64,000 nucleotides of DNA. Origin: Paraburkholderia caballeronis (GTDB lineage: Bacteria; Pseudomonadota; Gammaproteobacteria; Burkholderiales; Burkholderiaceae). The notes beneath the pieces were generated by a model, which saw nothing but the letters and a program-made list of their open reading frames with translations, made no database searches and was not told the DNA's origin. This document shows, one piece after another, positions 46,584 through 58,377 of this stretch (its first letter is position 1; each line of letters opens with the position of its first letter). The stretch spans positions 992,001-1,056,000 of the forward strand of contig NZ_FNSR01000001.1 of assembly GCF_900104845.1 (NCBI RefSeq). The letters are read 5' to 3'. The position numbers and the translations under genes are program-made.

Positions 46584-47774
46584 TCAGAAGAACGCCTGAA
46601 TGCCGGTTTGCGCGCGGCCGAGAATCAGTGCGTGGATGTCGTGCGTGCCTTCGTACGTGTTCACGACTTCGAGGTTCACCAGGTGCCGCGCGACGCCGAA
46701 CTCGTCGGAGATCCCATTGCCGCCGAGCATGTCGCGCGCGAGCCGCGCGATGTCGAGCGATTTGCCGCACGAGTTGCGCTTCATGATCGACGTGATCTCG
46801 ACTGCCGCCGTGCCTTCGTCCTTCATGCGGCCGAGCCGCAGCACGCCTTGCAGGCCGAGCGTGATTTCGGTCTGCATGTCGGCGAGTTTCTTCTGGATCA
46901 ACTGGTTCGCGGCCAGCGGGCGGCCGAACTGCTTGCGGTCGAGCACGTATTGGCGCGCGGTGTGCCAGCAGGCTTCGGCCGCGCCGAGCGCACCCCACGC
47001 GATCCCGTAGCGTGCCGAGTTCAGGCACGTGAACGGTCCGCGCAGGCCCTTCACGCCCGGCATCAGGTTTTCTTCCGGAACGAACACTTCGTCCATCACG
47101 ATTTCGCCGGTGATCGACGCGCGCAGGCCGACCTTGCCGTGAATCGCCGGCGCCGACAGGCCCTTCCAGCCTTTTTCGAGGATGAAGCCGCGGATGTCGT
47201 CCTTGCCGTCCTCTTCGAGCTTCGCCCACACGACGAACACGTCGGCGATCGGCGAGTTCGTGATCCACATCTTCGCGCCGGACAGCGAATAACCGCCGTT
47301 CACCTTCTTCGCGCGGGTGACCATGCTGCCGGGATCGGAGCCGTGATTCGGCTCGGTCAAGCCGAAGCAGCCGATCCACTCGCCGCTTGCGAGCTTCGGC
47401 AGGTACTTCTCTTTCTGCGCGTCCGAGCCGAATTCGAAGATCGGCACCATCACGAGCGACGACTGCACGGACATCATCGAGCGATAGCCGGAATCGACGC
47501 GTTCGACTTCGCGCGCGATCAGCCCGTAGCTCACGTAGTTGAGGCCGGGGCCGCCATACTGCTCGGGGATCGTAGGGCCGAGCAGGCCGATTTCGCCCAT
47601 TTCGCGGAAGATCGCGGGATCGGTCGATTCGTGACGGAACGCTTCGAGGACGCGCGGCGCGAGCTTGTCCCGCGAATACGCGAGCGCGGCGTCGCGCACC
47701 ATGCGTTCGTCTTCGGTGAGCTGCTGGTCGAGCAGCAGCGGATCTTCCCATTGAAACTGGGCGTTTGCGGCCAT
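46584..47774 (-). CDS. gcdH: Glutaryl-CoA dehydrogenase
   Basis: This 396-residue acyl-CoA dehydrogenase oxidatively decarboxylates glutaryl-CoA to crotonyl-CoA with FAD (lysine, tryptophan and glutarate catabolism). Signature segments are [69 protein letters not shown] and the catalytic Glu in [21 protein letters not shown], which is diagnostic of GcdH. AGGAGAG precedes the ATG chosen. An IclR regulator is divergently transcribed 96 bp away. Confidence 0.95.
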   Translation of the reverse strand: MAANAQFQWEDPLLLDQQLTEDERMVRDAALAYSRDKLAPRVLEAFRHESTDPAIFREMGEIGLLGPTIPEQYGGPGLNYVSYGLIAREVERVDSGYRSMMSVQSSLVMVPIFEFGSDAQKEKYLPKLASGEWIGCFGLTEPNHGSDPGSMVTRAKKVNGGYSLSGAKMWITNSPIADVFVVWAKLEEDGKDDIRGFILEKGWKGLSAPAIHGKVGLRASITGEIVMDEVFVPEENLMPGVKGLRGPFTCLNSARYGIAWGALGAAEACWHTARQYVLDRKQFGRPLAANQLIQKKLADMQTEITLGLQGVLRLGRMKDEGTAAVEITSIMKRNSCGKSLDIARLARDMLGGNGISDEFGVARHLVNLEVVNTYEGTHDIHALILGRAQTGIQAFF

Positions 47775-47822
47775 GGCGTCTCTCCTGAAAGGAATCTTTT
47801 CGCTTGACGGAAGTTCCGCTAC

Positions 47823-47839
47823 GCGAAACAATGTTTTGC
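47823..47839. promoter_or_regulatory. Inverted repeat between gcdH and the IclR gene
   Basis: GCGAAAC-AAT-GTTTTGC is an inverted repeat with one mismatch in the middle of the 96-bp divergent intergenic region. It is a likely binding site for the IclR-type regulator controlling gcdH. Confidence 0.5.
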
Positions 47840-47870
47840 AAATTCGCACAAGTGTATCACTGGGACGGCC

Positions 47871-48674
47871 ATGTCTGCATCGATTTTGCCCACCTCCATC
47901 GCGTCGCCCGACGCGCCGATCGACGAGCGCAAGTTCGTCGTCGCGCTGGCGCGCGGTCTCGAATTACTACGTGCATTTCGTCCCGGCGAGACATTGCTCG
48001 GCAACCGCGATTTCGTCGAACGCACCGGTTTGCCGAAGGCGACCGTCAACCGGCTCGCTTACACGCTGACGGTGCTCGGCTACCTGCGCTTCGACGATAC
48101 GTTCGGCAAATATGCGCTGGACGCCGGCGTGCTGTCGCTCGGCTTCGCGCTGCTGTCCGGCAACGACACGCTCGAACTGGCGCGGCCGCACATGCGGTCG
48201 TTCGCGCGGGAGGTGGGGGCGGCCGTGTCGCTCGGATGTCGTGACGGGCTCGACATGGTGTATCTCGAAACGATCCGCAGCGAGACCGCGCTGACGCTCG
48301 GACTCGCGTCGGGATCGAAGTTGTCGATGCTGACGAGTTCGATGGGGCGCGCGTATCTGGCGGTGCAGACGCCGGACGCGCGCGCGGCGCTGATCGCCGA
48401 TTTGCAGAAGGCGGCGGGACCTGACGGACCCGCGCTCGTCACGGCCGCGCAGCGCGAGATCGACGCGTTCGCGACCGAGCGGTGCTGTTATTCGTTCCGC
48501 GACTGGCACGACGACGTGAACGCGGTCGCGGTGCCGTTCCGCGAGCCGCGTGATGGACGCTGGCTCGTGCTCAGTTGCAGCGGGCCGGCGTCGTCGATGG
48601 GCAAGGAGGTGTTTCGCGAGCGCGTTGCGCCATTGCTGAAGCAGCTCGCGAGGCGGCTCGGCAATACTGCGTGA
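47871..48674 (+). CDS. IclR-family transcriptional regulator
   Basis: This 267-residue protein has an N-terminal winged helix ([14 protein letters not shown] ... [25 protein letters not shown]) and a C-terminal effector-binding domain ([62 protein letters not shown]). Its divergence from gcdH suggests control of glutaryl-CoA breakdown by an acyl or dicarboxylic ligand. The target is inferred from context alone. Confidence 0.92.
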   Translation: MSASILPTSIASPDAPIDERKFVVALARGLELLRAFRPGETLLGNRDFVERTGLPKATVNRLAYTLTVLGYLRFDDTFGKYALDAGVLSLGFALLSGNDTLELARPHMRSFAREVGAAVSLGCRDGLDMVYLETIRSETALTLGLASGSKLSMLTSSMGRAYLAVQTPDARAALIADLQKAAGPDGPALVTAAQREIDAFATERCCYSFRDWHDDVNAVAVPFREPRDGRWLVLSCSGPASSMGKEVFRERVAPLLKQLARRLGNTA

Positions 48675-48703
48675 CCGGTACGATTCACTGCTCGCCCAAA
48701 GCA

Positions 48704-48734
48704 AAAACGCCAGGACATCGTCCTGGCGTTTTCG
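48704..48734. terminator. Bidirectional terminator between the IclR gene and argG
   Basis: A 12-bp stem (AAAACGCCAGGA, 48704-48715, with 48721-48732) closes a 5-nt loop. A/T-runs on both sides serve the two convergent genes. Confidence 0.92.
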
Positions 48735-48758
48735 TTTGCTTCGGCGCAGCGAGCGCGA

Positions 48759-49988
<1,230 letters not shown>

Positions 49989-50129
49989 GGTGAACCCGTG
50001 ACTGGAGAGAATCTGCGCATGCCGGCGGTCCGGATGCGCGAAAACGATATTTTGACACCAAACGGCGGATGCGCCGTATTTTCGCGGCGACGCCGGCCGG
50101 ATGGCCGACGCGTCGCCCGTGCCTGCCGC

Positions 50130-51059
50130 TCAGTGATTCAGCTTGCCGAGCAGCAGATATTCCATCAGCGCCTTCTGCACATGCAGACGGTTTTCCGCTT
50201 CGTCCCACACGACGCTCTGCGGACCGTCGATCACTTCGGCGCTCACTTCCTCGCCGCGATGCGCGGGCAGACAGTGCATGAAAAGCGCGTCCGGCTTCGC
50301 GCGCGCCATCATTTCGGCATCGACGCACCAGTCGGCGAACGCCTTCTTGCGCGCCTCGTTTTCCGCCTCGAAGCCCATGCTGGTCCACACGTCGGTGGTC
50401 ACGAGATCGGCGCCGTCGCACGCGAGGTGCGGATCGTCGAACTCGTCGACGAACGGCGCGCTTTCCGGTGCGACGAGCGCGCGGTCGAGCCGATAGCCGG
50501 GCGGCGTCGACAGCCGCAGCTTGAAGTCGAGAATCTGCGCGGCCTGGATCCACGTGTACAGCATGTTATTGGCGTCGCCGACCCACGCGACCGTCTTGCC
50601 GCGAATCGGGCCGCGATGCTCGTAGTACGTGAAGATGTCCGCGAGCACCTGGCACGGGTGGTACTCGTTCGTCAGCCCGTTGATCACCGGCACGCGCGAG
50701 TTTTCCGCGAAGCGCTGGATGATGTCCTGGCCGAACGTGCGGATCATGATGATGTCGACCATCCGCGAGATCACCTGCGCGGCGTCCTCGATCGGCTCGC
50801 CGCGGCCGAGCTGCGTGTCGCGCGTGCTCATGAACACCGCGTGGCCGCCGAGCTGGAAGATCCCCGCTTCGAACGACAGGCGCGTGCGCGTCGAATTCTT
50901 CTCGAAGATCATCGCGAGCGTGCGGTCGTGCAGCGGGTGATACGTCTCGTAGTTCTTGAATTTGCGCTTCAGGATGCGCGCTCGCTCAAGCACGTAATCG
51001 TAATCGTCGAGCGAGAAATCCTTGAACTGCAGGTAGTGGCGAATGTTCCGGGAAGTCAT
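50130..51059 (-). CDS. argF: Ornithine carbamoyltransferase
   Basis: This 309-residue enzyme makes citrulline from ornithine and carbamoyl phosphate. The carbamoyl-phosphate motif is STRTRLSFEAG (about 55-65), followed by GRGEPIEDAAQV, the NGLTNEYHPCQVLAD segment and the ornithine/catalytic motif MHCLPAHRGEEV. The ATG giving MTSRNIRHYLQFKDF is the conserved start. A -10-like CATAAT lies on the minus strand at 51118-51123, about 60 bp upstream. Together with argG it forms an arginine-biosynthetic block. Confidence 0.97.
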   Translation of the reverse strand: MTSRNIRHYLQFKDFSLDDYDYVLERARILKRKFKNYETYHPLHDRTLAMIFEKNSTRTRLSFEAGIFQLGGHAVFMSTRDTQLGRGEPIEDAAQVISRMVDIIMIRTFGQDIIQRFAENSRVPVINGLTNEYHPCQVLADIFTYYEHRGPIRGKTVAWVGDANNMLYTWIQAAQILDFKLRLSTPPGYRLDRALVAPESAPFVDEFDDPHLACDGADLVTTDVWTSMGFEAENEARKKAFADWCVDAEMMARAKPDALFMHCLPAHRGEEVSAEVIDGPQSVVWDEAENRLHVQKALMEYLLLGKLNH

Positions 51060-51504
51060 GAAACAGGAACGGCGCCCATCCGGCCGGTGCTGCACGATGC
51101 CGGCTGGCGACGCCGCGATTATGAGTGGTAAGTCAATGCAGCATAAAGGATTTTGCGCATTTTGACGAGCCGTCCAAAACGCCCGTGCAATGGGGCTTTG
51201 GCTGTCTTTACAGGCGAAAGGAGTCTTGTGTGCAGTGCGGAAAAAGGTCCGCTGCGCTATAATCGCGACGTTTTCTCTCAGGCACGGCAGCAAGTCCGAA
51301 GCTTAAAAACGGCTTGCGGATGCGGCCTGTTGGCCCGGTTGGCGCGCGTTCCGGCATACGGGGGTGCGCGCTGCGCGAGGCCGTCGTTTCCTACCCGGGG
51401 ATGGCTCTTGCGCGCGTGGTTTGCAGGCCCGAATCCGCATGTCGAGGAGCGGGGCGGCGCGTTCGTGGCGCGGTCGCCCGAGGCAGTCATACAGGTACCC
51501 CTAA
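51060..51504. other. Intergenic region between argF and the DUF3579 gene
   Basis: This 445-bp divergent region has a minus-strand -10-like CATAAT at 51118-51123 for argF and a plus-strand TATAAT at 51258-51263. The latter would leave a leader of about 240 nt before the DUF3579 gene. Nothing else is identified. Confidence 0.4.
51258..51263 (+). promoter_or_regulatory. -10 element upstream of the DUF3579 gene
   Basis: A perfect TATAAT lies in the context GCTGCGCTATAATCGCG. No good -35 hexamer is present at 17 bp. It points toward the DUF3579 gene about 240 bp away. Confidence 0.5.
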
Positions 51505-51852
51505 ATGGCCGAAGCACCCCCAACCGAATACTTCATTCAGGGCATTACCAGCAGCGGGAAGCGGTTTCGACCTAGCGACTGGTCCGAGCGTCTGGCGGGT
51601 GTGATGTCATCTTTCGGGCCGAAGGCGTCGGTGAATGCGCGGGGGCCAAACGCCTATCTCCGATATTCGCTGTACGTGCGGCCGACGATGATCGGCGACC
51701 TCAAGTGCGTGGTGCTCGACTCCCGGTTGCGTGACATCGAGCCGATGGCGTTCAACTTCGTGATGAACTTCGCGAAGGACAACGATCTCGTCGTGACCGA
51801 AGCGTGTGAACTGCCGATCGGACACGCGGCGCAGCAACGCGAACCACGCTGA
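51505..51852 (+). CDS. DUF3579 domain-containing protein
   Basis: This 115-residue soluble protein is of the DUF3579 family, found in betaproteobacteria beside argF and rpsT. The conserved body runs EYFIQGITSSGKRFRPSDWSERLAG ... YLRYSLYVRPTMIGDLKCVVLDSRLRDIEP. Function is unknown. The start ATG has only a weak AGG upstream. A separate terminator follows, so it is probably monocistronic. Confidence 0.88.
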   Translation: MAEAPPTEYFIQGITSSGKRFRPSDWSERLAGVMSSFGPKASVNARGPNAYLRYSLYVRPTMIGDLKCVVLDSRLRDIEPMAFNFVMNFAKDNDLVVTEACELPIGHAAQQREPR

Positions 51853-51933
51853 ATCTCGACGCATTGACGCTTCACCGGATCGCGGCGCAGGTCGCGGTCC
51901 TGGATCTGTCATTCGCAATGCAGCCGTTGAACA

Positions 51934-51958
51934 AAGGCCCGCGCAAGCGGGTTTTTTT
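51934..51958 (+). terminator. Terminator of the DUF3579 gene
   Basis: A CCCGC-GCAA-GCGGG hairpin (51938-51951) is followed by seven T. Confidence 0.8.
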
Positions 51959-52043
51959 ACGTGCGTTACGTGCATGCGTCGGCGACGCGGCAGTGCATCT
52001 CGTGCTCGTGCCGTCCACTGGAATCCCCGGCGACGGTGCGTAC

Positions 52044-52068
52044 AAAAAAACCCGCCGAAGCGGGTTTT
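52044..52068 (-). terminator. Terminator of rpsT
   Basis: A CCCGC-CGAA-GCGGG hairpin (52051-52064) has seven A on the plus-strand left flank, giving a U-tract in the minus-strand rpsT transcript. The T-run on the other side makes it partly bidirectional. Confidence 0.85.
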
Positions 52069-52120
52069 AATGCGGCGCAGCGGAAACAGGAGGCGGCCCG
52101 CCGTGGCGGGCCAGCCGGAT

Positions 52121-52396
52121 TTACTGCGCGTTGGCCTGCAGCGCCTTGACGGCGGCCGCGAGGCGGCTCTTGTTGCGAGCGGCCTTGTTCTTGTGAACGA
52201 TCTTCTTGTCGGCAATGATGTCGAGCGTCTTTGCCGATGCCTTGAAAATTTCAGCGGCCTGAGCCTTGTCGCCGGCTTCGATCGCCTTGCGAACAGCCTT
52301 GATGGCGGTGCGGAACTTCGAGCGCAGTGCCGAGTTGTGCGAGTTAGCCTTCGCGGCCTGACGGGCGCGCTTGCGTGCTTGTGCGGAGTTAGCCAT
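52121..52396 (-). CDS. rpsT: 30S ribosomal protein S20
   Basis: This 91-residue, very basic, Ala/Lys-rich helical protein is typical of S20 ([44 protein letters not shown]). It binds 16S rRNA early in small-subunit assembly. AAGGA precedes the ATG. Its promoter lies about 280 bp upstream, leaving a long leader that could carry autoregulation by S20, as known in enterobacteria. Confidence 0.98.
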   Translation of the reverse strand: MANSAQARKRARQAAKANSHNSALRSKFRTAIKAVRKAIEAGDKAQAAEIFKASAKTLDIIADKKIVHKNKAARNKSRLAAAVKALQANAQ

Positions 52397-52671
52397 GACG
52401 GTTCCTTGTCCTGTTCCTGTTTCCAGCCCGACCCGTGAAGCGGGGCGGTGCTGCATGCCTTTGGGTTTTCACTTCCGGAACAGGCCGTTGCCGATCGTCC
52501 GAAAGCATGAAAGTCAAACTGATGCGAGCGATGTCGCTCTCATCCTCGCCCCATCCGAAAGCGCGCTTCGGGGGCGCTTCAGGGCGGCTGGGTGCCGCTC
52601 CTGCCGCTCCATGTGCCGCTGTGCGCGCTCCGCGAGCCGTGAAAAGGCTTGGGTGAGCTTCGAAACCGGCG

Positions 52672-52701
52672 ATTATAGCAACAAAATCAGGGGGGTGGCA
52701 A
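52672..52701 (-). promoter_or_regulatory. rpsT promoter
   Basis: On the minus strand TTGCCA (52701-52696), 18 bp, TATAAT (52677-52672). The -10 is perfect. The predicted leader of rpsT is about 270 nt. Confidence 0.7.
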
Positions 52702-52864
52702 CCTCGGGCTGGTTCGCCGCATGGCGCGTGTGGGCCGCCTGCGACGGTTCGCATAGGGTACGCCGCCGGATGCGCTTGTCGATGTCGATCGAACGGATCC
52801 GTGCGATCGCGGTCCGAACGGCTGGCCGTGCCGCCGCTAACGGAGCCGGCCGCCGACGCACCCG

Positions 52865-52870
52865 TATAAT
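52865..52870 (+). promoter_or_regulatory. -10 element of murJ, nine bases from the start codon
   Basis: A perfect TATAAT ends 9 nt before the murJ ATG, and no Shine-Dalgarno is present between them. Transcription would start about 2-3 nt before the ATG. Confidence 0.6.
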
Positions 52871-52879
52871 AAGCGCCCC

Positions 52880-54430
52880 ATGAATCTATTCCGAGCCCTG
52901 CTGACGGTCAGCGGCTTCACGCTGCTGTCGCGCGTGACCGGACTGGCCCGCGAGACGTTGATCGCCCGCGCGTTCGGCGCGAGCCAGTATACGGACGCGT
53001 TTTACGTCGCGTTCCGCATTCCGAACCTGCTGCGCCGGATCTCGGCGGAAGGCGCGTTCTCGCAGGCGTTCGTGCCGATCCTCGCGGAGTTCAAGAGCCA
53101 GAAGGGCCACGACGCGACGCGCGCGCTCGTCGACGCGACCTCGACCGTGCTCGCGTGGGCGCTCGCGATCCTGTCGCTGCTCGGCATCGCCGGCGCATCG
53201 GTCGTCGTGTTCGCGGTCGCGTCCGGGTTGAAGAGCAACGGCGACGCGTTCCCGCTCGCCGTCACGATGACGCGCATCATGTTCCCGTACGTCGTGTTCA
53301 TCTCGCTGACGTCGCTCGCGTCCGGCGTGCTCAATACATACAAGCAGTTCTCGCTGCCCGCGTTCGCGCCGGTGCTGCTGAACGTGTCGTTCATCGCGGC
53401 GGCGCTGTTCGCGGCGCCGCATATGCGTCAGCCGGTGTATGCGCTCGCGTGGGCGGTGATCGTCGGCGGCGTGCTGCAATTCCTTGTGCAACTGCCCGGC
53501 CTGAAGCGGATCGACATGATGCCGCACATCGCGCTGAACCCCGTGCGCGCGCTCGCGCATCGTGGCGTGAAGCGCGTGCTCGGCAAAATGGTGCCCGCGA
53601 TGTTCGCGGTGTCGGTCGCGCAGATCAGCCTGATCATCAACACGAACATCGCATCGCATCTCGGCCCCGGCGCGGTGTCGTGGATCAACTACGCGGACCG
53701 GCTGATGGAGTTCCCGACCGCGCTGCTCGGCGTCGCGCTCGGCACGATCCTGCTGCCGAGCCTGTCGAAGGCGCACGTCGATGCCGATCCGCACGAGTAT
53801 TCGGCGCTGCTCGACTGGGGATTGCGCGTCACGTTCCTGCTTGCCGCGCCGAGCGCGGTCGCGCTGTTCTTCTTCGCGCAGCCGCTGACCGCGACGCTGT
53901 TCCATTACGGCAAGTTCGACGCCGAGTCGGTCGTGATGGTCGGCCGTGCGCTGGCCGCCTATGGCGTCGGCCTGATCGGGCTCATCCTGATCAAGATCCT
54001 CGCGCCCGGTTTTTACGCGCGTCAGGACATCAAGACGCCGGTGAAGATCGGCATCGGCGTGCTGGCCGCGACGCAGGCGAGCAACTACGTGTTCGTGCCG
54101 CTCTTCGCGCACGCCGGGCTTACGCTGTCGGTCGGGCTCGGCGCGTGCATCAACGCGCTGCTGCTGTATATCGGGCTGCGGCGGCGCGGCATCTACACGC
54201 CGTCGGCCGGCTGGCCGGTGTTCGTCGTGCAGATGCTCGGCGCGTGCCTCGTGCTCGCCGGCGCGATGCACTGGTGCTCGATCAATTACGACTGGATCGG
54301 GCTGCGGCAGACGCCGTTCGCGCGGATCGTGCTGCTCGGCGCCTGCCTCGTGCTGTTCGCCGCGCTATATTTCGGTATGCTGTGGCTGATGGGCTTCAAG
54401 TACGCTTATTTCAAGAGGCGGACGAAGTGA
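52880..54430 (+). CDS. murJ: Lipid II flippase MurJ
   Basis: This 516-residue MOP-superfamily membrane protein has about 14 transmembrane helices. It moves lipid-linked peptidoglycan precursor across the inner membrane. Conserved segments include TLLSRVTGLARETLIARAFGAS near the N-terminus (with the functional Arg residues), FRIPNLLRRISAEGAFSQAFVP and GTILLPSLSKAH. The ATG begins the conserved MNLFRALLTVSGF. No ribosome site precedes it, and the -10 is only 9 nt away, so the mRNA may be leaderless. Confidence 0.97.
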   Translation: MNLFRALLTVSGFTLLSRVTGLARETLIARAFGASQYTDAFYVAFRIPNLLRRISAEGAFSQAFVPILAEFKSQKGHDATRALVDATSTVLAWALAILSLLGIAGASVVVFAVASGLKSNGDAFPLAVTMTRIMFPYVVFISLTSLASGVLNTYKQFSLPAFAPVLLNVSFIAAALFAAPHMRQPVYALAWAVIVGGVLQFLVQLPGLKRIDMMPHIALNPVRALAHRGVKRVLGKMVPAMFAVSVAQISLIINTNIASHLGPGAVSWINYADRLMEFPTALLGVALGTILLPSLSKAHVDADPHEYSALLDWGLRVTFLLAAPSAVALFFFAQPLTATLFHYGKFDAESVVMVGRALAAYGVGLIGLILIKILAPGFYARQDIKTPVKIGIGVLAATQASNYVFVPLFAHAGLTLSVGLGACINALLLYIGLRRRGIYTPSAGWPVFVVQMLGACLVLAGAMHWCSINYDWIGLRQTPFARIVLLGACLVLFAALYFGMLWLMGFKYAYFKRRTK

Positions 54431-54432
54431 CG

Positions 54433-55278
54433 ATGAATACGCGGGTTCTCGATTATTTCAACGCGCTCGTCGCCGACGACGACAGCCTGCCGCTCACCGA
54501 GGCGGCGCTGGCGATCGCGCAGGACGCGTATCCGGACCTCGATCTGCAAGGCACGCTCGCGGAGATCGACGAACTCGCGCTGCGCGTGCGCCGGCGCATG
54601 CCGGACGGCGCGGACGTGCACCAGCGGGTCAGCATCCTGAATCGCTGCTTCTTTCGCGAACTCGGCTTCGCGTCGAACCTGAACGATTACTACGATCCGG
54701 ATAACAGTCACCTGAACGTCGTGCTGAAGCGGCGGCGCGGCATTCCGATTTCGCTCGCGGTGCTGTATCTGGAACTCGCGAGCCAGCTCGATCTGCCGGT
54801 GCGCGGCGTGTCGTTTCCGGGCCACTTCCTGTTGCGCGTGATCGCGCCGGAAGGCGACGTGATTCTCGATCCGACGACCGGCCGGTCGCTGTCCGAATCC
54901 GACATGGTCGAACTGCTCGAACCGTATGTCGCGAACGCGGGCGAATCGGTCGCGCGCGCGTTGCGGATGCTGCTGGAGCCGGCGACGCGCCGCGAGATCG
55001 TCGCGCGGATGCTGCGCAACCTCAAGGCGACGTACGTGCAGACCGAACGCTGGCAGCGTTTGCTCGCGATCCAGCAGCGGCTCGTGATCCTGCTGCCGGG
55101 CAGCATCGAGGAAGTGCGCGATCGCGGTTTCGCGTATGCGCGGCTCGATTATCTGCGGCCGGCGCTCGAAGACCTCGAACGGTATCTGGAGGAGCGGCCG
55201 GAGGCCGAGGACGCGACGGTCGTCGAATCGCAGTTGTACGAACTGCGGCAGCGCACGCTGGACAACGAGCAGGGCTGA
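54433..55278 (+). CDS. SirB1 family protein (transglutaminase-like plus TPR)
   Basis: This 281-residue protein has an N-terminal transglutaminase-like fold (NRCFFRELGFASNLNDYYDPDNSHLNVVLKRRRGIPISLAVLYLELA; SFPGHFLLRV; DPTTGRSL) and a C-terminal TPR-like helical part (ERWQRLLAIQQRLVILLPG; DRGFAYARLDYLRPALEDLERYL). It matches the SirB1/YchA family, whose biochemical role is unclear. It begins two bases after the murJ stop and is surely co-transcribed. Confidence 0.92.
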   Translation: MNTRVLDYFNALVADDDSLPLTEAALAIAQDAYPDLDLQGTLAEIDELALRVRRRMPDGADVHQRVSILNRCFFRELGFASNLNDYYDPDNSHLNVVLKRRRGIPISLAVLYLELASQLDLPVRGVSFPGHFLLRVIAPEGDVILDPTTGRSLSESDMVELLEPYVANAGESVARALRMLLEPATRREIVARMLRNLKATYVQTERWQRLLAIQQRLVILLPGSIEEVRDRGFAYARLDYLRPALEDLERYLEERPEAEDATVVESQLYELRQRTLDNEQG

Positions 55279-55320
55279 TTTCTCCACCACGCCCGCTTCG
55301 ACAGGCGTCCCGCATAAACA

Positions 55321-55352
55321 AAAAGCCTGCGCTGGACATCGCAGGCTTTTTC
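55321..55352. terminator. Bidirectional terminator after murJ-sirB1
   Basis: A 10-bp stem (AAAAGCCTGC, 55321-55330, with 55341-55350) closes a 10-nt loop. T-runs occur on both strands. It is shared with the convergent SDR gene. Confidence 0.88.
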
Positions 55353-55373
55353 GTCATCAGGCTCGCGGCGCGG

Positions 55374-56132
55374 TTACTTCGGCTGCATCCGGATCGCGCC
55401 GTCGAGGCGGATCACCTCGCCGTTCAGCATTGGATTCTCGACGATCTGCTTCACGAGCATCGCGTATTCGTCCGGTTTGCCGAGCCGCGGCGGGAACGGC
55501 ACCATCGCGCCGAGCGCGTCCTGCACTTCCTTCGGCATGCCGAGCAGCATCGGCGTCTCGAAGATGCCCGGCGCGATCGTCATCACGCGGATGCCGCTGC
55601 GCGACAGGTCGCGCGCGACCGGCAGCGTCATCGCGACGACGCCGCCCTTCGACGCGGCATACGCCGCCTGGCCGATCTGGCCGTCGTACGCCGCGACCGA
55701 CGCGGTGTTCACGATCACGCCGCGTTCGCCGAGTGCGTTCGGCTCGTTCTTCGCGATCGCGGCGGCCGCGAGGCGGATCATGTTGAACGTGCCGATCAGG
55801 TTCACCGACACGGTCTTCGAGAACAGATCGAGCGGGTGAGGGCCGTCCTTGCCGACCGTCTTCGACGCGGGCGCGACGCCCGCGCAGTTCACGAGGCCGC
55901 GCAGCGTGCCGAGCGCAGTGGCCGCGGCGACCGCTGCGGCGCCGTCCTCTTCGCTCGCGACGTTGCACTTCACGAACGCGCCGCCGAGTTCCTGCGCGAG
56001 CGCGCGGCCCGCGTCTTCGTTCAGGTCGGCGATCACGGGTTTGCCGCCTTCCGCGGCGACGAGGCGCGCGGTGGCCGCACCGAGGCCCGATGCGCCGCCG
56101 GTGATCAGGAATACGCTGTCACGGATCTGCAT
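55374..56132 (-). CDS. SDR 3-hydroxyacyl-CoA dehydrogenase type 2-like
   Basis: This 252-residue SDR is closely patterned on HSD17B10/3-hydroxyacyl-CoA dehydrogenase type 2: [39 protein letters not shown], the active site [24 protein letters not shown] (Ser, Tyr, Lys) and [15 protein letters not shown]. It likely oxidises short 3-hydroxyacyl-CoAs with NAD+ in fatty-acid or branched-chain amino-acid breakdown. AAGGAG precedes the ATG chosen. An open frame upstream of that ATG is not SDR-like. Confidence 0.9.
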   Translation of the reverse strand: MQIRDSVFLITGGASGLGAATARLVAAEGGKPVIADLNEDAGRALAQELGGAFVKCNVASEEDGAAAVAAATALGTLRGLVNCAGVAPASKTVGKDGPHPLDLFSKTVSVNLIGTFNMIRLAAAAIAKNEPNALGERGVIVNTASVAAYDGQIGQAAYAASKGGVVAMTLPVARDLSRSGIRVMTIAPGIFETPMLLGMPKEVQDALGAMVPFPPRLGKPDEYAMLVKQIVENPMLNGEVIRLDGAIRMQPK

Positions 56133-56343
56133 GTCTCTTGCTCCTTGCGGATTTGTTCTTGTCTTGTAGTGATGCGGGCAAGCTGGAGGCCGCCGCGCAG
56201 GCGAGCGCCGTATGCAACGTTGGTGCAACGACGCCGGCCAGGCCAGCCGGCGGACCGCCATCCCGCACGCGATCCGCAGGGGCCGGTTGTGCTGCGCCGA
56301 CAGACAGCGCCGGACGATTCCGGCCTGCCGGCGCAGGAGGGAT

Positions 56344-57243
<900 letters not shown>

Positions 57244-57288
57244 TTATGCCATGGCTTCCCGCGCGTACGACCGGAATTAAGGACCGGA

Positions 57289-58092
57289 CTATGGCCTGAA
57301 CAACGCCTGCACGCGGGCGAGATCGGCGGGTGTATCGACGCCCGGCGCGGGCGCTTCGGCAGTCACGCGCACCGCGATCCGCTCGCCGTGCCACATCGCG
57401 CGCAACTGTTCGAGCGCCTCGACGTGCTCGATCGGCGACTGTTCGAGCGACGGATAGCTGCGCAGGAATTTCGCGCGGTACGCGTACAGGCCGATATGCC
57501 GGTAAACGACCGCCGGTGCAGGCGGCGCGGGCATCTGCGCGAGATCGAGACGTTCCGGCGACCAGTGCGGCAGCCATGCGTCGCGCGCCCACGGAATCGG
57601 CGCGCGCGAGAAGTACAGCGCAACGCCGCGCGCGTCGAGCACGACCTTCACGACGTTCGGACTGAAGATCTCTTCCGGAGCCGAAATCGGGTGTGCGGCT
57701 GTTGCGATTGCGCAATCCGGATGCGCGGCAAGGTGCGACGCCACGTCGCACACCAGCGCCGGATCGATCAGCGGTTCGTCGCCCTGCACGTTGACGACGA
57801 GGGTGTCGTCGCTCCAGCCGAACGTTTGCGCGACCTCCGCGAGCCGGTCGGTGCCGGACGGATGGTCGGCGCGCGTGAGCACCGCGTCGAAGCCGTGCTC
57901 GCGCGCGGCGTCGAGCACGCTCTGCGCGTCCGACGCGATCAGCACCTGCTGCGCCCCCGACGCGCGCGCGCGTTCGGCGACGCGCACGACCATCGGCTTG
58001 CCGCCGAGGTCGGCGAGCGGTTTGTTCGGCAGCCGTGTGGACGCGAGGCGCGCGGGCACGACGGCGATGAAGGGAGGAACGGAAGCGGTCAT
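57289..58092 (-). CDS. kdsB: 3-deoxy-manno-octulosonate cytidylyltransferase
   Basis: This 267-residue enzyme activates KDO as CMP-KDO for lipopolysaccharide core synthesis. Marks are [24 protein letters not shown] at the N-terminus, [28 protein letters not shown] and the C-terminal [16 protein letters not shown] and [18 protein letters not shown]. It lies in a lipopolysaccharide block with lpxK and the small trm112-like gene, about 85 bp after the latter. Confidence 0.97.
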   Translation of the reverse strand: MTASVPPFIAVVPARLASTRLPNKPLADLGGKPMVVRVAERARASGAQQVLIASDAQSVLDAAREHGFDAVLTRADHPSGTDRLAEVAQTFGWSDDTLVVNVQGDEPLIDPALVCDVASHLAAHPDCAIATAAHPISAPEEIFSPNVVKVVLDARGVALYFSRAPIPWARDAWLPHWSPERLDLAQMPAPPAPAVVYRHIGLYAYRAKFLRSYPSLEQSPIEHVEALEQLRAMWHGERIAVRVTAEAPAPGVDTPADLARVQALFRP

Positions 58093-58176
58093 CGCGGGTA
58101 TCGGCGGAAAGGAAAACGCGCCGGCTAGCCGGCGCGAAAAGGAAAGACGTTGCGGCGCGGCGAGCGCGCGCGAAGC

Positions 58177-58377
58177 TCAGGCGGCCGGGCCGGCCGGATC
58201 GACCGGCGTGCCTTCGACGGTCTGGCGCGCCTCGTCGACGAGCATCACCGGGATGCCGTCACGGATCGGATAAGCGAGCTTGTCCGCGTTGCAGATCAGC
58301 TCCTGCGCGGCGCGATCGTAGCTGAGCGGGCCCTTGCAGATCGGGCAGACCAGGATTTCAAGCAGACGGGCGTCCAC
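58177..58377 (-). CDS. Trm112/YcaR family small protein
   Basis: This 66-residue protein has one CPIC motif ([17 protein letters not shown]) and a conserved C-terminal strand ([18 protein letters not shown]), the Trm112-like fold. In bacteria it is found between lpxK and kdsB; its role is not settled. The start is GTG, with GGAG upstream, and overlaps the end of lpxK by 20 bp. It has only two Cys, whereas zinc-binding Trm112 proteins have four. Confidence 0.92.
   Translation of the reverse strand: MDARLLEILVCPICKGPLSYDRAAQELICNADKLAYPIRDGIPVMLVDEARQTVEGTPVDPAGPAA

Larger units (their letters stand above)
52397..52879. other. Divergent region between rpsT and murJ
   Basis: This 483-bp region holds the rpsT promoter and long leader on the minus strand and the murJ -10 on the plus strand at 52865-52870. 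No protein gene is supported. Confidence 0.5.

Noticed and set aside
45853..47841. Long minus-strand frame spanning the peroxiredoxin and gcdH genes
   Set aside because: It is a wrong frame of gcdH run on through the intergenic terminator into the antisense of peroxiredoxin. No domain supports it.
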